Notes under the pieces: model-generated
Databases searched by the model: none
Told to the model about the DNA's origin: nothing
What the model saw: only the letters and a program-made list of their open reading frames with translations
NCBI RefSeq assembly: GCF_900215295.1
Contig: NZ_OCMF01000001.1
Coordinates: forward strand, 186,001 to 250,000
Direction: 5' to 3'
Length of the DNA stretch: 64,000 nt
Origin: Salinimicrobium sediminis
GTDB taxonomy: Bacteria; Bacteroidota; Bacteroidia; Flavobacteriales; Flavobacteriaceae
Shown here: positions 32,221 through 42,323 of the stretch, piece by piece
Numbering within the stretch: the stretch's first letter is position 1
How the letters are laid out: each line of letters opens with the position of its first letter
Position numbers and translations under genes: made by a program

Positions 32221-35200
32221 ATGGTTAAAAAACTACTCTTAAAAGTACTAACTTTTTGGGCTTTACTACTGACCTCTGCATTGGGGTGGGGGCAGTGTCC
32301 AACTTCTGTATCGATTTCTTCTTCAGCAGGCAATACCATTTGTGCAGACACAGAAGTAACTTTTACAGCTAACCCAAACGGGGGGTCAGGAACTTTCAGT
32401 TTTCAATGGAAAGTTGATGGCGCCAATGCCGGAACCAACAGCCCTGAGTTTACAACATCGGCTTTATCTAATGGTGATAAAGTTACAGTAACTGTCACTT
32501 CTACCGATTCTACGACCTGTTCTACAACCAGTAGTGCATATACAATGACCGTTAATTCCAACAAAACTCCGACGGTTACTATATCAGCCAATAAGTCTTC
32601 AATTTGTCCAGGCGATTCTGTTATCTTCACTGCTTCCAATACCAATGGGGGTACTAGTCCGCAGTATGATTTTTTCCTCAATAATAACACTACACCTCTT
32701 CAATCTGGTTCATCAAATACTTTTACTTCAACAAGTTTAACTAATGGGGACCAAATCAGAGTTGTTTTAACCAGTAGTTTGGAATGCGTTACTTCTTCTA
32801 CAGATGAAATAACTTCGAACCAAATTACTGTTCGTGCGGGAATACCTGCAACTCCGGCTGCTATAACCACCCCTGGATCAACAATTTGTCCGGGAACATC
32901 TCAAACTTATTCAATTGCTGCTGTAACAGGCGCCTCATCCTATCAATGGACACTTCCTTCCGGGTGGACAGGAAGCAGTTCTTCCACTTCTATTACCGCA
33001 ACTGCAGGAACTTCAGGCGGCACAGTCTCTGTTAAAGCAGTTAATGATTGTGGGGTTGGTGAAGCTCAAACCATAGATATTACAGTAAAAGCAGGCACCC
33101 CGGCTGTACCTGGAAATATAACCGGAGAAACAGCAGTTTGTCCCGGGGTTTCACAAACATATTCTATTGGAGCTGTGCCTGAGGCCACAGAATATATTTG
33201 GACTTTGCCAGGCGGATGGTCTGGAACTAGCACAACAAATTCTATTAACGTAACTACAGGTGCATCGGGCTCAGGGAACATTTCAGTCCAGGCAAAAAAT
33301 GACTGCGGTACAAGTACAGCTAAAACTTTGGCTGTTTCCGTCAAGGCTGGAACTCCGGCTCAACCGGGAACAATTTCAGGAACAGCAGCTGTTTGTCCGG
33401 GAGTATCTGAGACCTATGCTATTAATGCAGTAACAGGTGCCACCTCTTATGAATGGACCTTACCCGATACCAGCTGGACGGGTACAAGCACGACTAATTC
33501 TATCACTGTTACTACCGGTACAACCAATGGTGACATTACTGTAAAAGCGATTAACGACTGTGGTACCAGTGTGGTTCAAACTTTTGCTGTGACCGTAAAA
33601 CCGGGTACTCCTCCAACTCCGGCATCAATATTTGGATCAGACATAGTTTGTCCCGGCACATCTGAAACCTACTCTATTACTCCCATAGACGGAGCAACAG
33701 AATACATATGGACTTTACCAAGTGGATGGACTGGTAATAGTACTACAGAGGAAATAACAGTAACAACTGCTCAATCCGGCAGCGGTACTATCACGGTCAA
33801 GGCAAAAAATGATTGCGGAACCGGGCCTGCAGCAAGTTTTGCTGTTTCTGTTGATAAGCCTGCTCCTGTTATGAGCGGAACTATCACAGGACCGGCCGAG
33901 GTTTGTTCTACAGCGACCAACCTGGTTTATTCTATACCTGCCATTACCAATGCGACAGATTATATATGGACCCTTCCTTCAGGGTGGAGTATTACATCTG
34001 GAACCGGTTCCAACTCTATTACCGTAAGTGCTACCTCATCAAGCGGTAATATTTCGGTTATGGCTAAAAATACCTGTGGAGATAGTTCTCCGTCAGCAAA
34101 TTTTGTAGTAAACTCTGTTTCCGGAGCACCTGCAACACCAGGTGCTATTTCGACAAGTTTGCCTTCTACAGCCATTTGTCCGCCGGTGAACAATCAAACA
34201 TTCAGCGTAACCCCTGTGAGCGGAGCCACTGGGTATAACTGGATACTTCCTGCAGGTTGGGAGATAACTTCTGGAGCAAACACCTCATCTATAACAGTAA
34301 ATATAACCGCAGCTCAAACTTATGCCAGTCCTACAACAGTCAAAGTTGAAGCAACCAATATCTGTGGCAAAAGTGCTGTAAGTACTTCACAAGATATATT
34401 TTTAGATAATTACATCGTAGCAAACATAGGACCGGACCTAACAGTTTGTAAAATAGTGAACTCAATCCCTCAGCTGTCCCTTCAGGGAACAATGAATTTT
34501 GGAAATTCAAATTTAAGCCCAACCTTTAAAACAAGTGGGACAGGTACTTTTCAAAATGTTCCAAGTAATAAAAAGGGTGATTTCACAGTGAATTACACCC
34601 CTTCAGCGGCAGATTATCAGCTTGGGCAGGTTAAAATAACAATGACTATTCCTAAAATTACCACTGGCAATAGTCCATCATGCGGAACAGGAGTTGACGA
34701 AATGCTTATAAACTTTAAAGATCTTCCTACTGCAGCAATTTCCTCCACCGGTCCAATTTGTAGTGGGACCACTTCTGTCTTAACTTTCACCGGTACTCCA
34801 AACAGTAGAGTTACCTATAAATTGCCTAATAATTCAACTGCGACGGTTGACATAGGAGCTTCAGGATCCGCCGATGTGACCACAGCCGCCCTAACCGCCA
34901 ATGCGACATATTCTTTAGTAAGTGCAATAAATCTAGATACACCTGCCTGTTCCAAAGCCTTAACAGGTTCCACCACTGTAACGGTGACCCCTAAGCCTAC
35001 AGCGTCAATAACTTATTCCGGAGCACCTTTTTGTACCTCCCTTACTACGGGACAAAGTCCAACTTTAACAGGAACCGAGGCCTACACCGGTGGAACATAT
35101 TCCTCCACTCCAGGATTAAGTATTGACAGTGCTTCAGGGGCCATTACTCCTTCCTCCAGTACTCCCGGAACCTATACTGTTACTTATTCTACGCCAGAAG

Positions 35201-38200
35201 GCGGTGGTTGTACTCCAGTGACTACAACTACACAAGTGACCATCACTAAACAACCAACAGCTTCTATTACTTATTCCGGCACTCCATTCTGCACGTCAGA
35301 TTCTGTTGCAAAAACAGTAACTCTAACCGGAACTGATAGTTTTACCGGAGGATCTTTCACTGCCAGTCCGGAAGGATTATCCATTGATTCCGGCACGGGT
35401 GCTATTACTGCAAGCAGTAGTACGGCCGGCACCTATACCGTGACTTATGAAACTCCAACGGCCGGAGGATGTTCTCCTGTTCAGGCCACAACCGAAGTAG
35501 TTATCACTAAAGCCCCAACAGTAACTACTTTTACCTATCCAGATGCTCCATTTTGTATGGACGAAACCTCCGAAAAACAACCTTTGCTGGAAGGTACAGA
35601 TGCTTTTTCAGGAGGAAACTACACCGTAGATAAAACGGGATTGTCCATTGATTCCTCTACAGGTGCAATCAATCCTGGAGCAAGCAGTGTAGGTATTTAT
35701 ACTATAACTTATACTACTCCTGCCACTGGCGGTTGTAATGAAGTGACAGCAACAACAGAAATTTCAATTACTGAAACTCCTTTTGTAGAAATAAGCTATG
35801 CAGGACCGTTTTGTACCTCTGATGCTACACCACAAGTTGTTAATTTTACTAACGGAGTGGGGGCTTATGAAGGTGGTACATTTTCCTCCTCCCCCGGAGG
35901 ATTAAATATTGATCCTGAAACCGGTAATATAACCGGTCAGGGAACTAGTCCGGGAACTTACGTTGTTAATTACACTATCCCGGCAACATCAGGTTGCGAT
36001 GAAGTAGTGGTCAACACCGAAGTAAAAATTACTCAGTTGCCACAAGTTTCAATTAGTTATGACACTCCTTTTTGTAATTCGGATGCAACTGTTTACCCGG
36101 TAAAATTTGGCAGTACAGCCGGTGATTATAGCGGTGGTGTATTTACCGCTACAAACGGACTGGACATAGACGCTGAAGGAAATATAAACCCGCAAAACAG
36201 CACAGCGGGGATACATACAGTCACCTACACCAAAGATACTGCTGATGATGGTTGTGCTGTTGTGGAAGCTACCACAAAAATTGAAATTTTTGAGAAGGTA
36301 ATAATTACCACACAACCTGTGAACTTCGGAACATGCTCAAGCAATCCTGCTTCATTTGAAGTAGTTGCTACAGGTGATGATCTTATATATCAGTGGTATA
36401 AAAAAGATGCAGGAGGTACTTTTGTCAAAATAAATGGAGAGACAAATTCGATTTTATCATTTAACAATGCAACTTCAGCAAATGCAGGCGAATATCATGT
36501 AGTTGTTAGCAGTAGTAATGCTGTATGTTCTTCAGAAACTTCTGACCCTGTCACCTTAAACATAGATGAAGACATTATCATTATAAAACCCGCCGAAGAT
36601 ATTACCATATGTGAAAATGATGTGACCACAATGTCTTTTGAGTACGAGGCACATGCCAATGGCGCTGAATTGATTTTTCAATGGATAAAGGATGGTGTGG
36701 AGATAAATCCCACTTCTGGTAAATATGTGATGGAAGCAACAGGGCCCGAAGGAGAAAATGGAGTTTATACCGGAGTTCTCACTATTCAAAATATTGATGT
36801 TTCAGATGATGGGGTTTATGCTGTAAGAATAAATGGTCCGGAATCTTTTACTTGTCCGGAGGCAACTTCAAAAAGTTTCACTTTTAGAGTAAATCCCAGA
36901 CCCGGTCCACCTGTTACAACAGCCGTGGAATATTGTCTTAATGAAACTCCCTCGGCTTTAACTGCAACTAAGGCTAGTGAAGAAAATGAGCTGCTATGGT
37001 ATACCCACGATACTGCTACCGATGAATATATTTATTTGGGCACTTCAATCACTCCTAATACAGATACTTCCGGCCAAACCTCATACTGGGTAAGTCAAAA
37101 ACAGCCCAATAGCTGTGAAAGTGATAAAACAGAGCTTGTTGTAACAGTATACGATAAACCTGCACCTATAGCAACAGAAACTATTCAATTCAGCTACTGT
37201 TTTAATGAAACAGTCACAGATCCTATCTCAATAACTCCTACTGAAGGATCTACCATAAATTGGTATGACTCAGAAGCTTCAACTACGGCATTGAGTTCTG
37301 CACCAACAGCAAATACCAGCGAAGCAAAACTGACCTCTTACTGGGTAAGTCAAACTTTAACCAGTACCGGGTGTGAAAGTGATCGCACTAAAGTGGATAT
37401 TATTATAAATGAACTCCCTAATGTCAACATAGCTGTTGCTGAAGGTTACTCTGCAGAATTTTGTAAAGGCAGCGAAATAAAATTAGTAGCTTCCGGAGCA
37501 AACAGTTATATCTGGTATGATGGCGAAAATGAAATAGGAAACACCAGTGAAATTACTATTTTGGGAGAGAGTGCCGGCACCTTTGAATATAAAGTTGTTG
37601 GCACTGATGACAATGGCTGTGTTAATCAAAATGTAATTACTATAAAGGTAGAAGAGCCTACTGAGGGAGGAAATGTTTCTGGTCCTTCTTCTGTTTGTGA
37701 GACACAAAACGAGGGCACACTTACAGTAGCAGATTTTAAAGGAGAAATCCAGAGATGGGAAAGTTCTATCGATGGAATTAATTGGACATCAATTGCTGGC
37801 ACCTCTGAAACTTTAGATTTTCAGAATATTTCCGGAACCACAACCTTTAGAGCTATCGTAAAAAATGGTGTTTGTGCCGAAGTTCCTTCAACAGAAATTT
37901 CAGTTTCTGTTGATCCGGTGCCGATTGGAGGAGAGTTAGCTTTTGCTGGCTTTGGCAGAACCATTGAAACCTGTTCTAACCCCGGACCCGATTATAATAT
38001 CCCCTTAAGTTTAACTGGACAGGAAGGTGAAATCATCCGTTGGAGATATAAAGAAGGTTCTGCTACAAACTGGTCCTATGTAATGGAAGGAGAGGAATAT
38101 TTCACAGGCACTACTTTGAGTCCAGAGTTGATAAGAAGCCTGGGGATTAATCAATCCACCATTTTTGAGGTGGAGATCACAAGCGGTGCCTGTACACCAA

Positions 38201-41200
38201 ACGCCATTTCTCAAAATGCAACTTTAGGAATAGTATCTTCAGACATTGCTCCTAACCCTGTTACAGTGACTCCTGGAGTCGTTTGTATTGGAGAACTGGT
38301 TACACTGAGTGGTAGTACAGGATACGGCTCTGGCCCAGGATTTGAAGAAGGAGGAAGTTTCGACTTCTCATCCATAACAAATAAGGGATGGAGAATTAAG
38401 GATAAAAACGGTGTGGAATCCAATTTTGACTCCAGTGCTGATAATGGTGTTGCTGCAATATGGCTAAGAACAAATCCTTTGCCTTTAACTACCTCTAATC
38501 TTAATACTGGCTCACTCTACACTCAGAACTGGGATTCAAGCGCTGGCAATGAAGGAAATAAAGGTTTTGCGATAGTCTCGGGTCCGAATGAATCCACCAT
38601 GGAAACTTCAGTATTTAACCTTTTTGCCGTGGAAGACCCTGTTCTTACTTTTGACCAGGCGTATAATCTTGCTCCGGGGTCTGCTATTTACGTGGATATC
38701 TCAACGGATGGAGGCGCAACTTACAATCCAGTGCCCTTGTTTGAACTTATAGCTACTAATGCTACTGATGGATCAAGTGGGTTCTATGATAGCTTTGGAG
38801 ATGATGCTCCCGGCAATAGAGACAAGAATAAAATAGTTTTGGATCTAACAGATTATGCCAGTATGCCCAACCTTAGAATTAGGTTTAGATATGAAGGAAA
38901 AAAGGCAGGAGATGTTTGGGCAGTAGATGCTATTAGCCTTCCGGTTGAACCTACAAATGTAGATCTCACCTGGACAGATTATACAGATCCTGAAAATCCA
39001 ATTGTAATTGGAACAGATAATTCTGAACAATGGGCGCCAAAACTGGTAGGATGGAATGACTTCGAAATTCGTACAAGACTCACCTTTGATAGCACAGGAC
39101 AACAATGCCCTGTAGTCGAAAACTGGAAAACAATAAGTGTATTTGTTTTTGATCAATATACTTCGACTGCCTCGGCAGTTGCCGGTAGCTGCGGAAGTAA
39201 CAATGTTCAATTAAATGGAGAGATAGTAAATAGCACCTCAACTTTAGTTACGGAATTTCCAACCAGAGATGATTACTCTGCCCGCTGGGAAGTAGTAACA
39301 GGCCCTACCGGATATACTTTTTCTGAAGCTCATTTTACCAACGGAGACAGCACTACCCCAGCAGTGAATGATCCTCAGGCAATTTTTTCTCCGGGGATGT
39401 TTGGCTCATATACTCTAAGATGGGCTCTTAACCGCTCCGCTGATGACGATTTGACGAATGAAACCTGCCCACCGATATACACAGATGTAACCATTGACAT
39501 TAATGATTGTACTGCGCTGGACTTCGATGGAGTAGATGATTATGTGGATTTGGGAAATAATTACCAGGGTAGCTTCTTTATGGAGGCATGGATAAGACCT
39601 TTCGCACGACCACTTCCTGATGGATCGGGTAATACTAATCCGGCAGCAGGTACAATTATAAGTGGACGCGGTTTCGAACTCACTATGTCTGATCTTTCCA
39701 CCAAAATAACCCCCGGCACCAGATGGTATCACATTGCGGTTTCAAATACTGGACAGTTGTGGGTCGATGGTATCTCTTCAGGTACCGTAAGTCTTAACGG
39801 TCATGGAGGTAATAGAACAATTATTGGGGCCAAATGGGATCCCTCAGCAAAAGAAGCTAAAAATCACTATTCCGGATGGATAGAAGAGGTAAGAATCTGG
39901 AGTAAAGAATTAAATGAGGAGCAGATCAGGTTTATGATGAATCAGCGTCTTATTTCTAATGGAGCAAAAATGGGTGAGCAGATCCCTATGGAGGTGCCCG
40001 ACGGACTTACCTATTCAGATCTTGCAGGATATTACAGGCTTATATCTGCTGACCCAGAACCATTAGATGTAAGTCCCGTTGTCTATTTAGCTGAAGACAT
40101 GCCTGCAAATGGTCTGACTCCGGATCGCGCAACTACAAAAGTTCCGGGTAGATTGATGAATATGGAAACGAACCAGGAAAACACCGCACCACTTCCTTAT
40201 TATTCCGGCAACAATGGAGTTTGGGGAACCGATGCTACCTGGTTACGACCTGACGTTTGGGATCCACCACACACCGGAGAAATTGAGTGGAACATCGTTA
40301 GGACTTCCCACAATATTACCTCCGGTAGTAGAGATATAAAACTGCTGGGACTAATTTCTGAAGTCAACGCATTAGATATGGAGGGGCAAAATCCTCCTAC
40401 CTGGACCGGTGGCGGAGGAAGTGGTAACCAATTATTCCTTTCTCACTATCTCCTACTCAACGGTATTATAGATCTAAACGGGCAATCTCAATTGCTTCAA
40501 CCAATGGGAAGTATCGTTGACGCAAGTAGTGGAGGACATCTGGATAGAGATCAGCAGGGTACGGCGAGTAGCTACAATTATAATTATTGGGTATCACCTG
40601 TAGGACCAGACGGTAGTAATTCAGCATATTCTGTTGGAGCTGTAATGATGGATGGTTCCTCCCAAACTCCACAGTCCCTCGATTTTGGTGCCGCCTATGC
40701 TCATGCTGACGGAGGGCCTGCTACACCTCGAAAAGTCAGTGAATATTGGCTGCATAAGTTCCACGGAACTGCTAATGACTACTTCACCTGGGATCATATT
40801 GGAAGTACAGGCAAAATGAACGCTGGTGAAGGTTATAGTATGAAAGGGACAGCAGGGACTGCAGGAATTCTGGATTCACAAAATTATACCTTCCGAGGAT
40901 TACCTAACAATGGAGACATTACTCCTGGAAGTACAGGACCGGAACAGAATTATTTAATAGGAAACCCTTATCCTTCTGCAATTGATGCGAATAAATTCAT
41001 AAATGATAACCTCAACGTTGTTGGTGGAGGCAATACTAATGTCTTTAATGGAACCGTTTATTTCTGGTCCCATTTTGCGAACCAGACCCATTATTTGCAG
41101 GAATATATTGGAGGTTACGCAGCCTATAATCTTTCAGGCGGAGTTTTAGCGGCAGCTGTAGATGAAAGAATTAATGCCACTGATGAGGATGGAGGACAAG

Positions 41201-42129
41201 TCCCTCAACAATTCATTCCTGTTGGACAAGCGTTTTTCGTTAATACTATGTTAGATCCATCACTGGTAGGTGCTATGCAGGATGCAGGCCTTCCTGATGT
41301 TACTGGAGGTCCCGTTATTTTTAAGAATAGCCAGAGAGCATTTGTATTAGAAAATCAGGACAATGGAGGTTCCGTCTTCCACTCCCAGGAGAAAAAAAGA
41401 GCAGCTACATCGACTACTAATAACAGCTCCTCCCAGGAAGTAGAACAAAACAAGATATGGCTTAAGTTCAAGTCTCCAAAAGGCTATCACCGTCAAATTT
41501 TGGTGACTGCTGATCAAAGGGCAACTGAAAATTTCGACTTGGGATTTGATGCCCCTATGATAGATGAGAATGTGGAAGACATGTACTGGTATTTTAACAA
41601 ATATCAGTTCGTGATCCAAGGGGTACCTGATTTTAATATTGAGCGCGTGCTGGATCTTGGAATCAATGTGGAACAAAAAGGTGCTTTAAGCATTTCCATT
41701 GATGATCTGGATAACATTCCAGATGAGATGAATATTTATTTGGCAGACAGTTTAAATCAGGTGGTACACGATTTGAGAGCAGAGCCATATGAAACAGAAT
41801 CTGAAGCCGGAACTTTTACCGACAGGTTTAAGCTGGTGTTCCAGGATAAAACCCAGATAGAAGAACCCGACGTTCCCATTATTGAAGAAGGACCTTTTGA
41901 GGTGCTTTATGTCACAGGTACCCGAAACGTGCTGCTCAGGAATCCAGAATTACTGGAAGTTGACAGAGTTTACCTGAACAATATGCTGGGACAACAGGTA
42001 CATGTTTATTATAATGTGCCTTCAGAGAAAGAAGTGGAATTACCTGTGAAGAGATTCGCTGCAGGAGTGTACATAGTCAAAGTACATTATGAAGGTGGAA
42101 TTATTACCCGAAAGGTCATCCTCGAATAG
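32221..42129 (+). CDS. Giant T9SS-exported surface protein with PKD-like, PFC-repeat, Ig-like and LamG domains
   Basis: A 3302-residue secreted protein. Signal peptide 1-25 (ending ALGWGQ). Two Ig/PKD-like domains (about 26-200), six PKD-like repeats of about 87 residues (205-725, each with VCPG..TYSI..V..A..Y.WTLP and NDCG), five repeats of about 86 residues with ISYxxxPFC and GLSID..TG.I (925-1356), Ig-like and Ig_7-like domains (1360-1810), a jelly-roll near 2060-2380, a LamG/concanavalin-like domain (2433-2600), a long conserved module shared with the next gene (2640-3130) and a T9SS type A sorting domain (about 3225-3302, NMLGQQV...FAAGVYIVKV). Cleavage and surface anchoring by the T9SS are expected. 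Likely adhesin or extracellular matrix protein; no enzymatic domain is seen. Confidence 0.85.
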   Translation: MVKKLLLKVLTFWALLLTSALGWGQCPTSVSISSSAGNTICADTEVTFTANPNGGSGTFSFQWKVDGANAGTNSPEFTTSALSNGDKVTVTVTSTDSTTCSTTSSAYTMTVNSNKTPTVTISANKSSICPGDSVIFTASNTNGGTSPQYDFFLNNNTTPLQSGSSNTFTSTSLTNGDQIRVVLTSSLECVTSSTDEITSNQITVRAGIPATPAAITTPGSTICPGTSQTYSIAAVTGASSYQWTLPSGWTGSSSSTSITATAGTSGGTVSVKAVNDCGVGEAQTIDITVKAGTPAVPGNITGETAVCPGVSQTYSIGAVPEATEYIWTLPGGWSGTSTTNSINVTTGASGSGNISVQAKNDCGTSTAKTLAVSVKAGTPAQPGTISGTAAVCPGVSETYAINAVTGATSYEWTLPDTSWTGTSTTNSITVTTGTTNGDITVKAINDCGTSVVQTFAVTVKPGTPPTPASIFGSDIVCPGTSETYSITPIDGATEYIWTLPSGWTGNSTTEEITVTTAQSGSGTITVKAKNDCGTGPAASFAVSVDKPAPVMSGTITGPAEVCSTATNLVYSIPAITNATDYIWTLPSGWSITSGTGSNSITVSATSSSGNISVMAKNTCGDSSPSANFVVNSVSGAPATPGAISTSLPSTAICPPVNNQTFSVTPVSGATGYNWILPAGWEITSGANTSSITVNITAAQTYASPTTVKVEATNICGKSAVSTSQDIFLDNYIVANIGPDLTVCKIVNSIPQLSLQGTMNFGNSNLSPTFKTSGTGTFQNVPSNKKGDFTVNYTPSAADYQLGQVKITMTIPKITTGNSPSCGTGVDEMLINFKDLPTAAISSTGPICSGTTSVLTFTGTPNSRVTYKLPNNSTATVDIGASGSADVTTAALTANATYSLVSAINLDTPACSKALTGSTTVTVTPKPTASITYSGAPFCTSLTTGQSPTLTGTEAYTGGTYSSTPGLSIDSASGAITPSSSTPGTYTVTYSTPEGGGCTPVTTTTQVTITKQPTASITYSGTPFCTSDSVAKTVTLTGTDSFTGGSFTASPEGLSIDSGTGAITASSSTAGTYTVTYETPTAGGCSPVQATTEVVITKAPTVTTFTYPDAPFCMDETSEKQPLLEGTDAFSGGNYTVDKTGLSIDSSTGAINPGASSVGIYTITYTTPATGGCNEVTATTEISITETPFVEISYAGPFCTSDATPQVVNFTNGVGAYEGGTFSSSPGGLNIDPETGNITGQGTSPGTYVVNYTIPATSGCDEVVVNTEVKITQLPQVSISYDTPFCNSDATVYPVKFGSTAGDYSGGVFTATNGLDIDAEGNINPQNSTAGIHTVTYTKDTADDGCAVVEATTKIEIFEKVIITTQPVNFGTCSSNPASFEVVATGDDLIYQWYKKDAGGTFVKINGETNSILSFNNATSANAGEYHVVVSSSNAVCSSETSDPVTLNIDEDIIIIKPAEDITICENDVTTMSFEYEAHANGAELIFQWIKDGVEINPTSGKYVMEATGPEGENGVYTGVLTIQNIDVSDDGVYAVRINGPESFTCPEATSKSFTFRVNPRPGPPVTTAVEYCLNETPSALTATKASEENELLWYTHDTATDEYIYLGTSITPNTDTSGQTSYWVSQKQPNSCESDKTELVVTVYDKPAPIATETIQFSYCFNETVTDPISITPTEGSTINWYDSEASTTALSSAPTANTSEAKLTSYWVSQTLTSTGCESDRTKVDIIINELPNVNIAVAEGYSAEFCKGSEIKLVASGANSYIWYDGENEIGNTSEITILGESAGTFEYKVVGTDDNGCVNQNVITIKVEEPTEGGNVSGPSSVCETQNEGTLTVADFKGEIQRWESSIDGINWTSIAGTSETLDFQNISGTTTFRAIVKNGVCAEVPSTEISVSVDPVPIGGELAFAGFGRTIETCSNPGPDYNIPLSLTGQEGEIIRWRYKEGSATNWSYVMEGEEYFTGTTLSPELIRSLGINQSTIFEVEITSGACTPNAISQNATLGIVSSDIAPNPVTVTPGVVCIGELVTLSGSTGYGSGPGFEEGGSFDFSSITNKGWRIKDKNGVESNFDSSADNGVAAIWLRTNPLPLTTSNLNTGSLYTQNWDSSAGNEGNKGFAIVSGPNESTMETSVFNLFAVEDPVLTFDQAYNLAPGSAIYVDISTDGGATYNPVPLFELIATNATDGSSGFYDSFGDDAPGNRDKNKIVLDLTDYASMPNLRIRFRYEGKKAGDVWAVDAISLPVEPTNVDLTWTDYTDPENPIVIGTDNSEQWAPKLVGWNDFEIRTRLTFDSTGQQCPVVENWKTISVFVFDQYTSTASAVAGSCGSNNVQLNGEIVNSTSTLVTEFPTRDDYSARWEVVTGPTGYTFSEAHFTNGDSTTPAVNDPQAIFSPGMFGSYTLRWALNRSADDDLTNETCPPIYTDVTIDINDCTALDFDGVDDYVDLGNNYQGSFFMEAWIRPFARPLPDGSGNTNPAAGTIISGRGFELTMSDLSTKITPGTRWYHIAVSNTGQLWVDGISSGTVSLNGHGGNRTIIGAKWDPSAKEAKNHYSGWIEEVRIWSKELNEEQIRFMMNQRLISNGAKMGEQIPMEVPDGLTYSDLAGYYRLISADPEPLDVSPVVYLAEDMPANGLTPDRATTKVPGRLMNMETNQENTAPLPYYSGNNGVWGTDATWLRPDVWDPPHTGEIEWNIVRTSHNITSGSRDIKLLGLISEVNALDMEGQNPPTWTGGGGSGNQLFLSHYLLLNGIIDLNGQSQLLQPMGSIVDASSGGHLDRDQQGTASSYNYNYWVSPVGPDGSNSAYSVGAVMMDGSSQTPQSLDFGAAYAHADGGPATPRKVSEYWLHKFHGTANDYFTWDHIGSTGKMNAGEGYSMKGTAGTAGILDSQNYTFRGLPNNGDITPGSTGPEQNYLIGNPYPSAIDANKFINDNLNVVGGGNTNVFNGTVYFWSHFANQTHYLQEYIGGYAAYNLSGGVLAAAVDERINATDEDGGQVPQQFIPVGQAFFVNTMLDPSLVGAMQDAGLPDVTGGPVIFKNSQRAFVLENQDNGGSVFHSQEKKRAATSTTNNSSSQEVEQNKIWLKFKSPKGYHRQILVTADQRATENFDLGFDAPMIDENVEDMYWYFNKYQFVIQGVPDFNIERVLDLGINVEQKGALSISIDDLDNIPDEMNIYLADSLNQVVHDLRAEPYETESEAGTFTDRFKLVFQDKTQIEEPDVPIIEEGPFEVLYVTGTRNVLLRNPELLEVDRVYLNNMLGQQVHVYYNVPSEKEVELPVKRFAAGVYIVKVHYEGGIITRKVILE

Positions 42130-42150
42130 CTACAAATAATTCCTTAAAGA

Positions 42151-42178
42151 AAAGCTCCTCAAAAGAGGGGCTTTTTTT
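42151..42178 (+). terminator. Terminator after first giant gene
   Basis: AAAGCTCCTC, loop AAAA, GAGGGGCTTT, then T-tract; one G-T pair in the stem. It makes the two giant genes separate transcription units. Confidence 0.85.
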
Positions 42179-42285
42179 ATATTCTAGGACCTTTCGTACT
42201 CATTTTCAGAAGCCTTTCATCCATGAAATTTTACATTTAAACGTTTAAATTTTTCTTAAAATTATCTAAAGGTCATTTTTTTTCC

Positions 42286-42293
42286 TACTTTTG
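42286..42293 (+). promoter_or_regulatory. -7 promoter element (TACTTTTG) of second giant gene
   Basis: Matches TAnnTTTG and lies about 30 bases before the ATG at 42324. It overlaps the TTG at 42291 that would begin the longest reading frame, ruling that start out. Confidence 0.65.
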
Positions 42294-42323
42294 AGGCTGA
42301 TTAAGTTTCTAATTATTAGGCCT

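Noticed and set aside
32221-42129. Non-ribosomal peptide or polyketide synthase because of gene size
   Set aside because: No adenylation, carrier, ketosynthase or condensation motifs are seen; the protein consists of extracellular beta-sandwich repeats.
42291-42323. TTG at 42291 as the start of the second giant gene
   Set aside because: It overlaps the TACTTTTG promoter element; ATG 42324 gives a normal signal-like N-terminus.
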